Shown here one piece after another: positions 21,390 to 31,772 of a DNA stretch of 64,000 bases. Origin of the DNA: Pachyseris speciosa (Eukaryota; Cnidaria; Anthozoa; Scleractinia; Pachyseridae); the NCBI GenBank assembly GCA_016490735.1, contig JAEMWC010000081.1, positions 427,501 through 491,500 of the forward strand, read 5' to 3'. Numbering within the stretch: position 1 is the first letter of the stretch; each line of letters starts with the position of its first letter. Under the pieces are notes generated by a model. That model had not been told where the DNA came from and did no database searches. It worked only from the letters and a program-made list of their open reading frames with translations. A program made the translations under genes and the position numbers.

Positions 21390-23668
21390 GCAACAAAATG
21401 GCATCAAGCAACTTAGAAGGAGAACAGCTGCCTGATAGGCCAGAACCTGCTGAAATTGCCAGAGTCCGGAGCCTAAAGACAACCAACAGCAAATACAAGA
21501 CCAAGGGGGCATCTGATGTGAAAAAGGCCTATTACATGATCGCATAAATCAGTTTCCAAATCAGCATCTAAGTGCTGGAGGCAACACGATATTTTGCACA
21601 GCTTGCAGAGAAGTTGTTTCATCAAAGAAGAGCATTTTGTCATCCCATTGTGCTTCCAAAAAACACGCCAGTGTGAAAGAAAAGATCAAGAAGTCGAAGT
21701 TGAGAGAACAAACCATTACCGAAGCACTTAGTTGAGAGAATAGTCATCAAGACAGCACGCTACCACTAACTGAGCGAGCATACTGACAGGAAGTAGTGGG
21801 GGAGTTTTGAAGTCAGGGATTCCTATTGGAAAAATAGACAGGCTTACTTACCAGTAGCACCAATATCGGGCAGTACAAAGCCCTCATTTCAAGCAGGAAG
21901 TTGCTAGGATAAAGAAAGATCTGTGCCAGGAGAGGTAGAGATGACAAGGGACGTATCAGTAATTTTTGATGGAAGCACTAGGCAAGGCAAGGCGATTGCA
22001 GTGATCATTCACTTCATTGATGACAGATGGAATATAACGCAGCGCCTCATACGAATTGACATCTGCTCCAAGTCAGTAAATTCAGAAGGGCTGGCAAGAG
22101 TTCTCAAATCCCATGCAATAAATTTGGAATAAGGGGGAAAGTCATTGCTTGCAGCAATGAAAGATGGGGCAAGTGTTAATGAAGTAGGATGGTAGTCATC
22201 TTTCCAGAAATGCTGAATGTTGTTTGCTTTTCCTACACACTCGACAATGTTGGCAACCATCTGGATATTCCTACTATTCTGGAGTTTGGAAACCTGTGGA
22301 TTCAGCTCTTCAGTCACAGCCACAAAGCAAAACTGGTGTGGCAGATCCTGACCAGTCGCAAGCAAAAGTCATACTGTGGAACATGCTGGTGGACAAAATG
22401 GGAGGTGTTCAAGCAGCTGTTAGAGCAGGTTGGAGATGTTGAGCAATTTTTACAAGAGGCGGAGGTAGATAGAATCGCTCCGCGTATTGTACCACAGCTT
22501 CAAGCTATTCTCGCAGATCCGGAGCGCCTTGTCAATCTCAAGCTTGAGCTAGCTGCCACCATACACCCCTCTGTAACAGACCTGGTGACACAACCTGGTG
22601 GGTTATTTTGACCTCCCTGGCACCTGGTGGTTTTTTAAAAACTCCTTGGTGAATTTTATTCTTCCCTGGTGTAGAATTTTAGTTTCCCTGGTGAGGCGTT
22701 CTCCCCTGCAAGGAAAAGTCATGAGTTTGGAATTCCGTTCTTATTTCTGTTATATGAAAACTTTTTAAAGGATCGGGAATTACATGTGGTATGCTGTTGT
22801 ACAAAAGAATTGCAGGCTTGGGAAGCGCTCTTAAGAAACATGCGCAGTTTGTCTCTTTCTATTGGCTCCCTCTGGCCAAATTGTGCGGGCTCTGACCATT
22901 GACCGGCTCGTGTAGGAAAATGGTGGATGGTTCGAATAAATGTGGAGATTCTGAGCATGTTTCTGATAACAGCACAAGCAGTGAAACTTCTTGATCTTCC
23001 TTGTTTTCCTCCGAGGCCAGCAACGAGTACTGAAAGCCATGCATTTTGTCAAGGCCACCTGTGACTTGGAAGGTGATTGCCTCTTGTGTTTTCGTGCTAT
23101 GAGAGGTTGAAGGCTGTTGCCGAAGCCTGCCAGGCTCCTCATTTTCCTAATATATGTGCAGTTGCTGTTGCAATTTGCCAATGAAGATGCTACACAGGTC
23201 GCCATGACTCTTGAACAGAGGGCCAAATCGTGTGTTCAGCCAGCTATACAGTGGTTCTTGCGGAAGTTTAATGTGGAGCTTTATGACAGCCTCGGCCTTC
23301 AAAGCTGCAAGAGTCCTGTGCCCACTGTCCAGTGGTTGAGACGTACCCCCACTACGGTAGAAGCCCTCAGGATCTTCCCGTTTCTCAACAGTGATGCAAC
23401 CATCAAGAGAGAGAGCTACTGCAGTATGTCGCTGCTGCCCAAGATGTGGTCATTCAATGCAAGGAAAACAAAGTGGAGTGGTGGAAGCTCCACGCAGAGT
23501 GACTTCCTTGTTGGTTCTCCGCCATCAAGAAGGTGCTCCTGGTTCAGCCATCTTCTACTGCTTCAGAGAGAGTTTTTAGCATACTCTCAGAGTCGTTCAA
23601 TGACCAGCAGGAGAGTGCACTGTCAGATTACTTACAAGCAAGTGTGATGCTGCAATATAACAAGCGCT
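21390..23668 (+). pseudogene. hAT transposase pseudogene
   Basis: The N-terminal region (about 21400-21735) reads DRPEPAEIARVRSLKTTNSK, KGASDVKKAYY and, after frameshift, TIFCTACREVVSSKK...SHCASKKH, a BED-type finger. The catalytic region at 21930-22560 includes VSVIFDGSTRQGKAIAVIIH, RLIRIDICSKSVNSEGLARVL, LNVVCFSYTLDNVGNHLDIP and WWTKWEVFKQLLEQ. The C-terminus (about 23040-23668) includes LKAVAEACQAPHFPNI, QWFLRKFNVELYD and the hAT dimerisation block VLLVQPSSTASERVFSILS, ending at TAA 23666-23668. Several stops and frameshifts, plus an insertion at about 22575-23035, make it non-functional. Confidence 0.8.
22575..23035. other. Insertion inside the hAT pseudogene
   Basis: The hAT protein homology stops after LELAATIHP and resumes near HFVKAT-like sequence at about 23040. 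The inserted DNA begins with repeated CCTGGTG words (CACAACCTGGTGGG, CACCTGGTGG, CCCTGGTG) at 22590-22700, reminiscent of a short interspersed repeat. No family name can be given. Confidence 0.45.
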
Positions 23669-23849
23669 AAGCTATATCAGAACATATTAAATGTGATGCT
23701 CACAAGTACATTTTAAGTCACCGCTTCTAGTCTGGAATGAAGTGCAGTAGTTAGTTGTGTTTTATCAGAGCAAGTGTGAAACTCAAGATAAAGAAAATAT
23801 GATGCTTTATTAACAATAAATATGTAATTTTGGTTTTTGGACTAATTTT

Positions 23850-24742
23850 GTTTTTTATTTTTGAGCTCAAATACCACCAGTATTGGATACCACCAGTGCA
23901 ACCTTCTATTGCCCTTGAAAGCTACTTGGAGCACGTCAAGGTAAGCATTGCTGAAATACACATAGAAAAGCCAAAATACAATCTGTCACGCAACGAACAC
24001 GTTGCAGTCAAATAACTAAAAAACAACACTGCCATAAACTTAAAACAAGCTGATAAAGGCAGCACAGCAGTGATCCTTAATAAAAAGACAAAATTCAAGA
24101 GGCTGAGGTCCAGCTAAAAAACAAAGACCATTATCAACCTCTTAAAGAGCCGATGGTCACTGAGAAGTTACAAAGAGTAAATGAGATTATTACTCATCTC
24201 CACCAAGGCAAACACATAGATGACATGACAGAAAAATGGCTTTCACAAACTCCTAATCCGCCAAGTATACCAATTTTCTACACTCACAAAAATCCACAAA
24301 CCAAAACCGGTCAGCACAACTATAATTTCGGGCTGCAAAGGACCGACTGAGAGACTATCGTCCTTTGTGGACAATTTGCCTCAACCCATTGCTAGACAAC
24401 TGAAATCGTACCTGAAAGACAACTTTATAGAAGGAACGAACGTTTTACATGATACACTCTTGGTATCAATGGATGTTACAAGCTTGTATACAAAAACTCC
24501 ACAAGAGGAAGGAATTACTACCATATGCAGAACATACGAGAATTTTCACAAAAACAACCCTCCCGTCCTACCCCATTATCTCAAAGAAATGCTCGGCCTT
24601 ATACTCAAGGATAATTCGTTCCAATTCAATGGAGAAAATTATCTTCAAATTCATGGAACAGCGATGGGAACGAAAATGGCGGTTGCTTTTGCCAACATAT
24701 TCACACTCATGCAATATTCATTATCCTGTGTGACGACGTATT
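23850..24742 (+). pseudogene. Penelope-like RT fragment
   Basis: Frames give SYLEHVKVSIAEIH, INLKQADKGSTAVILNK, TKIHKPKPVSTTIISG, RLSSFVDNLPQPIARQLKSY, VLHDTLLVSMDVTSLYT and IHGTAMGTKMAVAFANIF. These are the ordered motifs of Penelope reverse transcriptases, including KADKG, SMDVTSLY (catalytic Asp) and GTAMGTKMA. It breaks off before the catalytic xxDD motif and lacks the GIY-YIG domain. Frameshifts occur near 24010-24290. A separate Penelope C-terminal end lies at 61485. Confidence 0.75.
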
Positions 24743-24799
24743 AGGCATTATATAAACCTGAATAATATATGCAGAGTTATTCAGTTTGCAAAGTCTGCC

Positions 24800-25015
24800 A
24801 TGGATGTGGATCAGGACGATTCTCCTCCAGTACGGCATGCTGCCATTTTGTTGTCGGAGCTACAGCAGGCTGTGCTGCCTTTGCAGCCACAAGCTCCTGT
24901 GCAGGAAAGTCAGGCGGGTGTGTCTGGGAATGTTGCCAGTTTGGAACAAACTAATGCTGCTGGGCCACGTGCTGCACCCTCAAACTCTGCTTCGACCTCG
25001 GAGGAGACGTTACAG
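24800..25015 (+). CDS. First exon of a retroelement-like gene
   Basis: ATG 24800 opens 72 codons (MDVDQDDSPPVRHAAILLSE, then a Gln/Ala/Ser-rich tail) ending in phase 0 at a donor (TTACAG|GTTTGT). The next exon in phase 0 begins at 30774. The 5.76-kb intron between them is mostly the pogo-like transposon inserted at 25201-29437. Linking the exons is my inference from phase, orientation and composition. The family could be a DIRS-type or other retroelement Gag-like region. Confidence 0.4.
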
Positions 25016-25200
25016 GTTTGTTTCCCTTCACCTATTTAATTCACCTAACGTTTGCTGTTTTGTGGGGTGAATTTTGGTTTAGGAGCGAATTTTTTTACAG
25101 GATGACTTGTTATTTATTTTTCCACTATCGGCAAGTCAGTACTATTGGGGATGTATTACCGCCTTTTTGGCAAGGTTACTGAATAGCGAGGATATGTGTA

Positions 25201-25225
25201 AGGTATTCGACCCTATTGTCGGACA
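25201..25225 (+). repeat. Left TIR of pogo-like element
   Basis: Exact inverted match to 29413-29437. It is preceded by TA. Confidence 0.92.
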
Positions 25226-26209
25226 GAACCAGATGTCGGACAAAGAAAAGTTTTCCTTTTATTTTACGAAAAACTCAAATGAAGACGAAAGACAAAGTGT
25301 TTACATGGAAAAGCAAATAAACAACATTCTACTCACCGACTCTGTTGTCGATTTCTGCCGCATTAAATGAAATATAAGCTTCTTACGATCTGTTACAAAA
25401 ATGGCGCTTACCGTTTAAATCCAAAAATTTCATAACACGTGCGAAATATCTCTTCAAAGCGCGCATCAAAGTGTGCATCAAAATGAAAAGAACATCGTCC
25501 TTGAGACCTTCGTCCTCCATTTTGCATCCCATGAAGCTTTTCAGGTCTGTTTTAGGCGGAATCTGCTGTCTTAGGTATCGTTTTTCACATTGGCCCGCGA
25601 TACCTATTCTCGGACAGCCAGCTGACCAGAAAACAAAGATTGCGCGCGCTTATTCACAGCGGGAGTTTTGAGGTTATGAAAATGTTTTTCGGATAGTTTT
25701 TTTGTAATTAAAAAAGCTTTTTTAGCCTATTCTGGTTGAAAGAAAGTAAGGTAAGATAAATTACATTTTTTCAGCTATAGTATTATTAGCCAAATCCACG
25801 TGGTGCCACACAAGTATTGGTGTAAATGCGCCTCAATCAGTTCTTTTTTTTTTAGACTTTCTGGCGCCATGATGCAAAATTATTAAGCTTTTAAGTTAAT
25901 TTAACATTTACTTTGTAGTGACTTGAAAAGAGGCGTTAAGGGAATGACATGTTATAAGAGAGGGTAAGAGTAGGGGGTGTGGCTACAAGGAGGAGGTCTG
26001 GGCTCCATTTTTTATTTCCAATTTTATTGAGTGTTGTACAGGCTACATCAACTATGAAAGACAAGGTCAAATAATTTTTTTTCATGAAATTTAATTCTGA
26101 AAATGCTTTCAATTGATTCAAATGAAATTGGCCATGGTTTTTCAAAATATAGATAGATATGTGCAAACGCGGTTGTAATTTTCCATATTTCCATATTTGT
26201 AGGGCCGCA

Positions 26210-28741
26210 ATGCCCCGCTCAAAGAAATCCCTGCAATGGGAAGAAAACAACATGATCGCTGCTATTGAAAGTGTGAGGGGTGGGGGGAAGTCCATCCGAG
26301 AAGCTGCGGCTGAATTTAACGTGCCTAAGTCTACACTTGGTGATAGAGTCAAAGGTCGAGTCGTTCATGGTGCGAAGAATGGCCCCGAAACTCTTCTCAC
26401 CAAGGAAGACGAGGAAAAGTTGGTGGCATATCTAATCGACGTCAGCAAAAAGGGGTATGGCAAAAGCAAGGAGATCATTATCTTTATGGCTACACAAATG
26501 GCTGTAAAACGAGGAAAGGAAGTTAAAGGGGGAATATTGAGTGAAAAGTGGTGCAGGGGATTCCTCAAACGAAATCCAGCTATATCCCTACGGGCATCAC
26601 AAAACTTTGGAGAGGTGAGGACTTTGGTCCAAAGACCAACCATTGAAGCATTCTATCGTCGTTTGCTGGAGACAATGGCTGAAAACCAGTTTGGCAGCCT
26701 TCTGGAAAAGCCCCACCTAATTTTCAACGCAGACGAGAGCGGATTCGAATTCGATGCCATAAATAAGATCGTCGCAGCTGCAAAGGGCATGAAGCACGTA
26801 CCCCGCATATCCAAGGGGCAGCACGAGAAGGTCACCGTTCTCGCCTGTGCCGCAGCTGCCGGTAACAGTCTCCCTCCCATGTTTATCTTTAAGTCCCCAA
26901 GTGGAAGAATTCCAAACAGAGTACAGGAAGGGGCACCACCCGGAACGCTCTTCACCGCCCAAAAGTCCGGTTGGATTGACAAGGACTTGTACTTGAAATG
27001 GTTCGACGAGCTCTTCCTCAAGTCCATACCAGCAGAACGGCCAGCGTTGCTTATTGTCGATGGTCACAAGGCACATGTCACAGAAGATGTTATTAGGCTA
27101 GCGGCAGCAAATAGAATCCTTGTATTCTGTCTTCCCGCCCATGCCTCACACTTGCTCCAGCCTCTTGATCTTTCGCTTTTTGGCCCCCTAAAGAAAGGAT
27201 GGATGCGCGCATGTGCTGCCTTTCATCACCTGACGTCCGCTGTCGTCACCCAGCGTAACTTTGCGAAAATTTTCAACATTGCGTGGAATTCTAGCAACAC
27301 CCCAGAAGTAGTAAGAGGAGGATTTAGGAGGTCAGGTATTTATCCATTTAACCCCCAGGCCTTCGATTACAGCAAGTTAGCCCCAAGCAATCCAGAAGCC
27401 GGTCCAACGTCGTCTTTGTCTGTGACGCAACCAGTGGTGCCTTCAGCCCATTTAGCAGAGCCCCTACGGCCGTCTTCAATACCAGGGCAATCACCTCTGT
27501 TATCAAATCCTCTGCCATTAGCAGGACAACCATCGTCGTCCTCAACATCCTTACTGCAGCTGCCACAACTGTCTGCGACATCAGGGCAATCACCACCATC
27601 GTTAACATCCTTGTCGCAGGAGTCACAACTTTTTCCATCAGTGGAGCAACCACCGCTACCATTTCCACAGCTATCTTCCCGTCTCGATGAGACTTCATCT
27701 CTGCCTTATCCTTCGGCAGTTGACCTACTCCTGCCCATGACTTCCCCATTGTTTCCATCCAATAACAATAATCAGCCGCCATCACTGGCCTCCTTGTCCC
27801 CTCCCGAGCATCATTCGACACCGCAGTCTGCGTCCACACACATATTTGATGCGTTGGTGTCCCTTGAGAAGAGCGTTGGAAGACAGGAAAGAGAAAGGTT
27901 TCGCCGTCGGCTAGAAAATGGTTTCGACTTAACTTCGGATGAAACCTACAATGAGTGGAAGAGTCTACGCAGCCAAGTAGGCCATGGGAGAGGAGGTTGC
28001 CCATGCAAATCGGCCTGTTCCTGTTCCTGCAATGGTGTAGGATTTTGTGATTGCGTGGGTCATGGTGTATGTGCAACGGAAAGAAATGAACCATCAACCG
28101 GCAGAGCCGAAACGTCACCACCTGAACATCGAAGCCCAGTCATTCCTCAGCCATACTCCATCTCGACTCCATCCGGCGATGTGTTTATTGACAAAGACCT
28201 TTGTGACATTATGCTGAGACCTATGCGTGAGGTTCGAGGTGCACAGAAACGGCAACGGAGCAAAGATCCCCATCTTGACCCTGGAAATCAGTGCATAACA
28301 GGCAAAGTTTTCCTCCAGGCGATAACATCTGAAAACGAAAGGAAAAGAAAAGAAATTGAGGAAAAGGAAGAAAAAAGAAAAGAGAAAGCCAGGTTGGCCA
28401 CAGAAAAAAAGCGCAAAATTGAAGAGAAGAAAGAGAAAAAGAGAAAAGAAAACGAAGAAAAAGAGAAAAAGAAAAGAGAAAGAAACGAGAAAGCGAAAAA
28501 ATCAAAGAAACAAAAAGGTGCAGTAGTAGACGCCTACCTTGCAGATGTGGCTTCCTATTCGTGCACAAAGTGCGGCAAATCCTACGATAAAGACGGAGAC
28601 GATGTGTGGGTGGAATGTGACTTCTGTGATGGGTGGTTCCACCTTTATTGCACAGATTTACCTGTCCTTGATGACTTAGGTGACAATGTGGATTATACCT
28701 GTGAGATATGTGTTGCAAACGGATTCCCAGCACACAAATAG
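26210..28741 (+). CDS. Pogo-like DD35D transposase with C-terminal PHD finger (843 aa)
   Basis: The start is taken at ATG 26210 (MPRSKKSLQWEENNM); the frame is open 17 codons further up, but homology-like sequence begins here. Order: psq-type helix-turn-helix (residues about 5-50, SIREAAAEFNVPKSTLGDRV), CENP-B-type HTH (about 60-130, ILSEKWCRGFLKRNP), then the DDE_1 catalytic core with D175 (FNADESGFEF), D284 (LLIVDGHKAHV) and D320 (LLQPLDLSLFGPLKKGW), a DD35D spacing. A Ser/Pro/Gln-rich linker, a Cys cluster (CPCKSACSCSCNGVGFCDC, about 598-616) and a Lys/Glu-rich coiled coil (about 707-768) follow. The C-terminal PHD finger spans about 785-834 (CTKC, CDFC, WFHLYC, CEIC). No stop or frameshift. 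It should cut and paste this element in the nucleus. The PHD may read chromatin; that is inference. Confidence 0.92.
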   Translation: MPRSKKSLQWEENNMIAAIESVRGGGKSIREAAAEFNVPKSTLGDRVKGRVVHGAKNGPETLLTKEDEEKLVAYLIDVSKKGYGKSKEIIIFMATQMAVKRGKEVKGGILSEKWCRGFLKRNPAISLRASQNFGEVRTLVQRPTIEAFYRRLLETMAENQFGSLLEKPHLIFNADESGFEFDAINKIVAAAKGMKHVPRISKGQHEKVTVLACAAAAGNSLPPMFIFKSPSGRIPNRVQEGAPPGTLFTAQKSGWIDKDLYLKWFDELFLKSIPAERPALLIVDGHKAHVTEDVIRLAAANRILVFCLPAHASHLLQPLDLSLFGPLKKGWMRACAAFHHLTSAVVTQRNFAKIFNIAWNSSNTPEVVRGGFRRSGIYPFNPQAFDYSKLAPSNPEAGPTSSLSVTQPVVPSAHLAEPLRPSSIPGQSPLLSNPLPLAGQPSSSSTSLLQLPQLSATSGQSPPSLTSLSQESQLFPSVEQPPLPFPQLSSRLDETSSLPYPSAVDLLLPMTSPLFPSNNNNQPPSLASLSPPEHHSTPQSASTHIFDALVSLEKSVGRQERERFRRRLENGFDLTSDETYNEWKSLRSQVGHGRGGCPCKSACSCSCNGVGFCDCVGHGVCATERNEPSTGRAETSPPEHRSPVIPQPYSISTPSGDVFIDKDLCDIMLRPMREVRGAQKRQRSKDPHLDPGNQCITGKVFLQAITSENERKRKEIEEKEEKRKEKARLATEKKRKIEEKKEKKRKENEEKEKKKRERNEKAKKSKKQKGAVVDAYLADVASYSCTKCGKSYDKDGDDVWVECDFCDGWFHLYCTDLPVLDDLGDNVDYTCEICVANGFPAHK

Positions 28742-29412
28742 AACAAGTATTGACTCTGCTGGCTTTTTTACCTTTGTTTGACTTTAGGTAGCTTTGCACA
28801 TTGATTTGATGTAAGCTTACAGCTCCATGCCTTTGACTAAGGTTTCCAAAATGTTGTGGCATAGAAGTGTATGCAAGAAAGCCCAGCATTGCTTTGAAAC
28901 GTTATACTGTTAGTCGCTTAATAGGCTTACAAAAAGAAATATGAACCCTCTTTTGAGAAGACAATAGGTCAAAAGTACCCAAAACAAGGACAAGTTAACC
29001 TGTGACAGACGCCCAAGACTGCTTGTGACTGCCACGTGTTGCGATATTTCGCTCAACGCTAAGAGGATGCTTTGAAATGTGCATACATGAAGTACCACAT
29101 GAATAAACAGTTGTTTACGGTGTTTGAGCTGCTGTTTGAATATTTTTTTATTGTCATTATGCTAAGAAAAGTGGGTGTCCGACAATAGGAAAATGCGTCC
29201 GACAATAGGACTATGTGTCCGAAATCCAGGTAAGTCTGTCCGACAATTGGTTTCTAGGATTTATTGCTAAGAAATAGGATTCGCGAGGAAATCTTTGTCT
29301 ATAACTGAAAGGATTCACAGAAATTTCTTCGACAAAATCGTGGAAATTCATACAAGACGAAATTATGGCAGAATTGAATCTGGTTTTTGTGCGGTGGCGA
29401 TAAAAGCTTAAG

Positions 29413-29437
29413 TGTCCGACAATAGGGTCGAATACCT
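29413..29437 (-). repeat. Right TIR of pogo-like element
   Basis: Exact inverse of the left end. It is followed by TA that merges into a TATATA run. Confidence 0.92.
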
Positions 29438-29439
29438 TA

Positions 29440-30773
29440 TATATATATATATATTTATTGAATACTGAACTTCGGATGTCAGATTTCCAGCGTTTTCAAT
29501 GGCTAGCCAGACACAGGCTGTCAGCTCATATACCTGCACTACCTTATATGGTCAATGAACGCTTCAGCAAAACGAGAAAGCTAAATAAAAATTTCCCTGG
29601 AAACTGCAGCCACTAAAACATTGAGTCGTCTCGCAGCGGAATTAAGGAGTGAAATTTTGAAACTGGAACCGAATACAAATGGCATTCAAATTTTCATTGC
29701 TGAGTGTTTTAGAACAAGAAACAGCGCTGGGATCATGTTAAAAAATTTGTTGCAATGCTAAGAAAATTTTCCGGCTGTTGAATGATTAGCTAATAGCAAA
29801 ACACACTTTTATTTACATAAATATACCTAAATAGTTTTTGAACTTAAGTAAACGAAATTGAAAAAATGTATTCAATGACGTTACCAATCTGTAACTATGC
29901 TCACAGGCCAGTCTATTCAAAACAAACTGAACAAACAACAACTTCAGCTAAAATTTGCAGCAATAATCCACTATTGAAAACCTTTCTAGCGATCAGTGAC
30001 ACTTTTTCAAAATTAACACTTATTGAAAATGTTCTGACTTGCACTTGATGCAACACATCAATCATCAGCATCAAACTTTCCGGTTACAGATATGTTTTTG
30101 TTAAAAATAAGAACTGCCGTTCTTGTTGTTTTTGTTATTCTGTTCGGCCGCAGTTCCAGTTTTTGTTGCATGCATCCAGACAAATTTCTATAAGCCATTT
30201 TCTTGAAGCATTACCTGGACATTTGTCTTGCTTGTCTCTCATATATCTTGTTTCCTACCAGATCTGGTAATACAATGTTCCACTCCATCAAAATAAATTG
30301 AAATTGTGTCTTTATTTCCATAGTTGAGAAGCAGCAGCAGCAGCAAAAGAGCGATCTCCTAATGTTGTTAAAGTCTTGAATTTCACAGGGTTCAGTAGCA
30401 GTCCATCACAATCGGAGCGTAACTTGTATTTACATGCTTCTTTAAGATTAATAAGTTCCTTGAGATAATAAGGCACTACATAATAAGGCGATAATAAGTC
30501 TTGTTGCTCAGATTTTGACCTGTGTAGTTCTTATTGAGCCTACAGGTTTTTTCCTTTGTTCTAGGGGCTAGGGTTAACCTTATTTTCATTCTTGGGTCAG
30601 GAGAGATGATGCCACAAGCAATTTGTCAAAATATGGCATTCCCTTGTTGCCTTGACCTCTACGTCAGGCTATGGTAATCATCTTCTCTAGGCGTGGGTTG
30701 GGGGGAACCATTGATAATTTTTTCCCTTCTATTTCGTTGCTTATCTTTTTTCCTTGGTTTTCTTGTGTTATAG
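29440..30773. other. Rest of the host intron, non-coding
   Basis: Starts with a TA dinucleotide run and a stretch with no coding signal. A polypyrimidine tract and TTATAG at 30768-30773 form the acceptor for the next exon. A CAG microsatellite lies at about 30331-30345. Confidence 0.45.
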
Positions 30774-31304
30774 AACCAAATTGGTGAGACGGGTGTTGTG
30801 GGAGGGTCTTTTTCTGTGACTGAAGTGCAGCAAATGGCTGTGAAGAGTTATGTTCAATGGGTGTGGTTGGATGGAACCCACGCCCCAGGTCTAGGGGAGA
30901 CGATTAATGTTCACAGCATTTTGTCTAGCATTCTGAGAGTTTGTTCTGGGGAATTCGCGTCTGTAGGGGAGATGAATTTTTGGGATCTGAAAGTTTTTCT
31001 AGCAGGCGAGGTTCATAATCCTGTTTGCGCCTGGGATGTCATTCTACAGGGTTACGAGAGAAGAGAGAATATTTTTGAATACTTCTCTAGGGGAGTCAGT
31101 GCCCTGGGTGTTCACTATGACAGTCCTGCTCCTCTGAGGAATGCCTTCCGAAACTATTCGTCATGCAAGGGATTTGAAAATTTTATATCAAAGAGAGATT
31201 CGTTCCGGCATTTTGACATGGGCTGTGAAAGTATGGTAATGGAGCAAAACTTTAAAAGAATGCTCCTCGTTCGAGAGGCAAGAAAACTAGCAATGAAAAC
31301 GTAA
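30774..31304 (+). pseudogene. Second exon of retroelement-like gene, 3' truncated
   Basis: From the acceptor the frame reads NQIGETGVVGGSFSVTEVQQ, APGLGETINVHSILSSILRV, GEMNFWDLKVFLAGEVHNPV and CAWDVILQGYERRENI, then SPAPLRNAFRNYSSCKGFEN. This resembles the region just upstream of the RT in cnidarian DIRS-like or related retroelement polyproteins. After FISK the homology-like sequence ends and no RT follows. The last codons (ARKLAMKT then stop) lie inside the inverted arm at 31283-31381, so LINE A's insertion has trimmed the 3' end. Confidence 0.4.
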
Positions 31305-31564
31305 AGCTTGTGGGATGTGGCTGGAGTGACAAGGATACTTCACAAATTAATGCGATAAAGTAAGCAAAAGCCACTCAAAAGCTGTCCATGGCTGCTAATG
31401 ATTGGGCTTAATCTTTGCTTTGGTAGATTTAAGGGGTAATGCCCGCTACATTGTGGCCTTAGTGCCTTTTGAGTGGCTTCAGCTTACTTTATCACATTAA
31501 TTTGTGAAGTATCCTTGTCACTCCAGTCACATCCCACAAGCTTTATGTTTTCATTGCTTGTTTT
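31283..31564. repeat. Fold-back at the 5' end of LINE A
   Basis: The arm 31283-31381 is the inverse of 31466-31564 with about ten differences over 99 bp, enclosing an 84-nt loop. Shared words include GATACTTCACAAATTAAT and TGTGGGATGT. It arises because part of the LINE 5' unit is present inverted just upstream of the element, as expected from twin priming or a 5' template switch. Confidence 0.85.
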
Positions 31565-31640
31565 ATTGATATGTGGGTACTTGAGCCTGAACATTAGCTA
31601 TGCCATGCTGATGAGGCCCAACAAGGCCGAAACAGCTGTC
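31387..31640 (+). ncRNA. Permuted hammerhead-ribozyme unit (254 nt) in LINE 5' region
   Basis: The 3' end holds a canonical hammerhead core: CTGATGA (31608-31614), stem II GGCC-CAACAA-GGCC (31615-31628), GAAA (31629-31632), then ACAG/CTGT as a loopless stem III, and cleavage nucleotide C at 31640 (context CTGTC). The stem I partner is not just downstream but at the start of the unit. CATGGC (31387-31392) pairs with GCCATG (31602-31607). GCTAATG (31394-31400) pairs with CATTAGC (31592-31598), with a small U/UAU bulge between. The unit itself begins right after GCTGTC (31381-31386), the same cleavage context. A circular or dimeric RNA of this unit would therefore form a complete type I hammerhead, as in retrozymes and Penelope elements. 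Activity is not shown. Confidence 0.65.
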
Positions 31641-31772
31641 TTTCGCTTTCCTTGTTTTTTTTTTCCGAGGCAGTCTAAGTACCCGCCAGGGGAGAAAGGC
31701 AAAGCCTCCCCCCTGCTTTCTCAAAGCGTGTGAGTTAAATGTCTTGGTGATGTTTTTCTTTTTTTCTTAGCC

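Larger units (their letters stand above)
25201..29437 (+). mobile_element. Complete pogo/Tigger-like DNA transposon, 4237 bp
   Basis: Both ends carry a perfect 25-bp terminal inverted repeat starting AGGTATTCGACCCTATTGTC, with TA on each flank (25199-25200 and 29438-29439) as target duplication. Subterminal copies of TGTCCGACAATAGG occur on the right (about 29174, 29198, 29238) and partial copies on the left (about 25233 and 25603), likely transposase binding sites. One long intact ORF fills the interior, and AATAAA at about 29103 can end its transcript. Intact ends and ORF suggest recent activity. Confidence 0.9.

Noticed and set aside
27348..28889. Long minus-strand ORFs of 257 and 222 codons
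   Set aside because: They are antisense to the intact pogo transposase, mirroring its low-complexity Ser/Pro and Lys/Glu regions.
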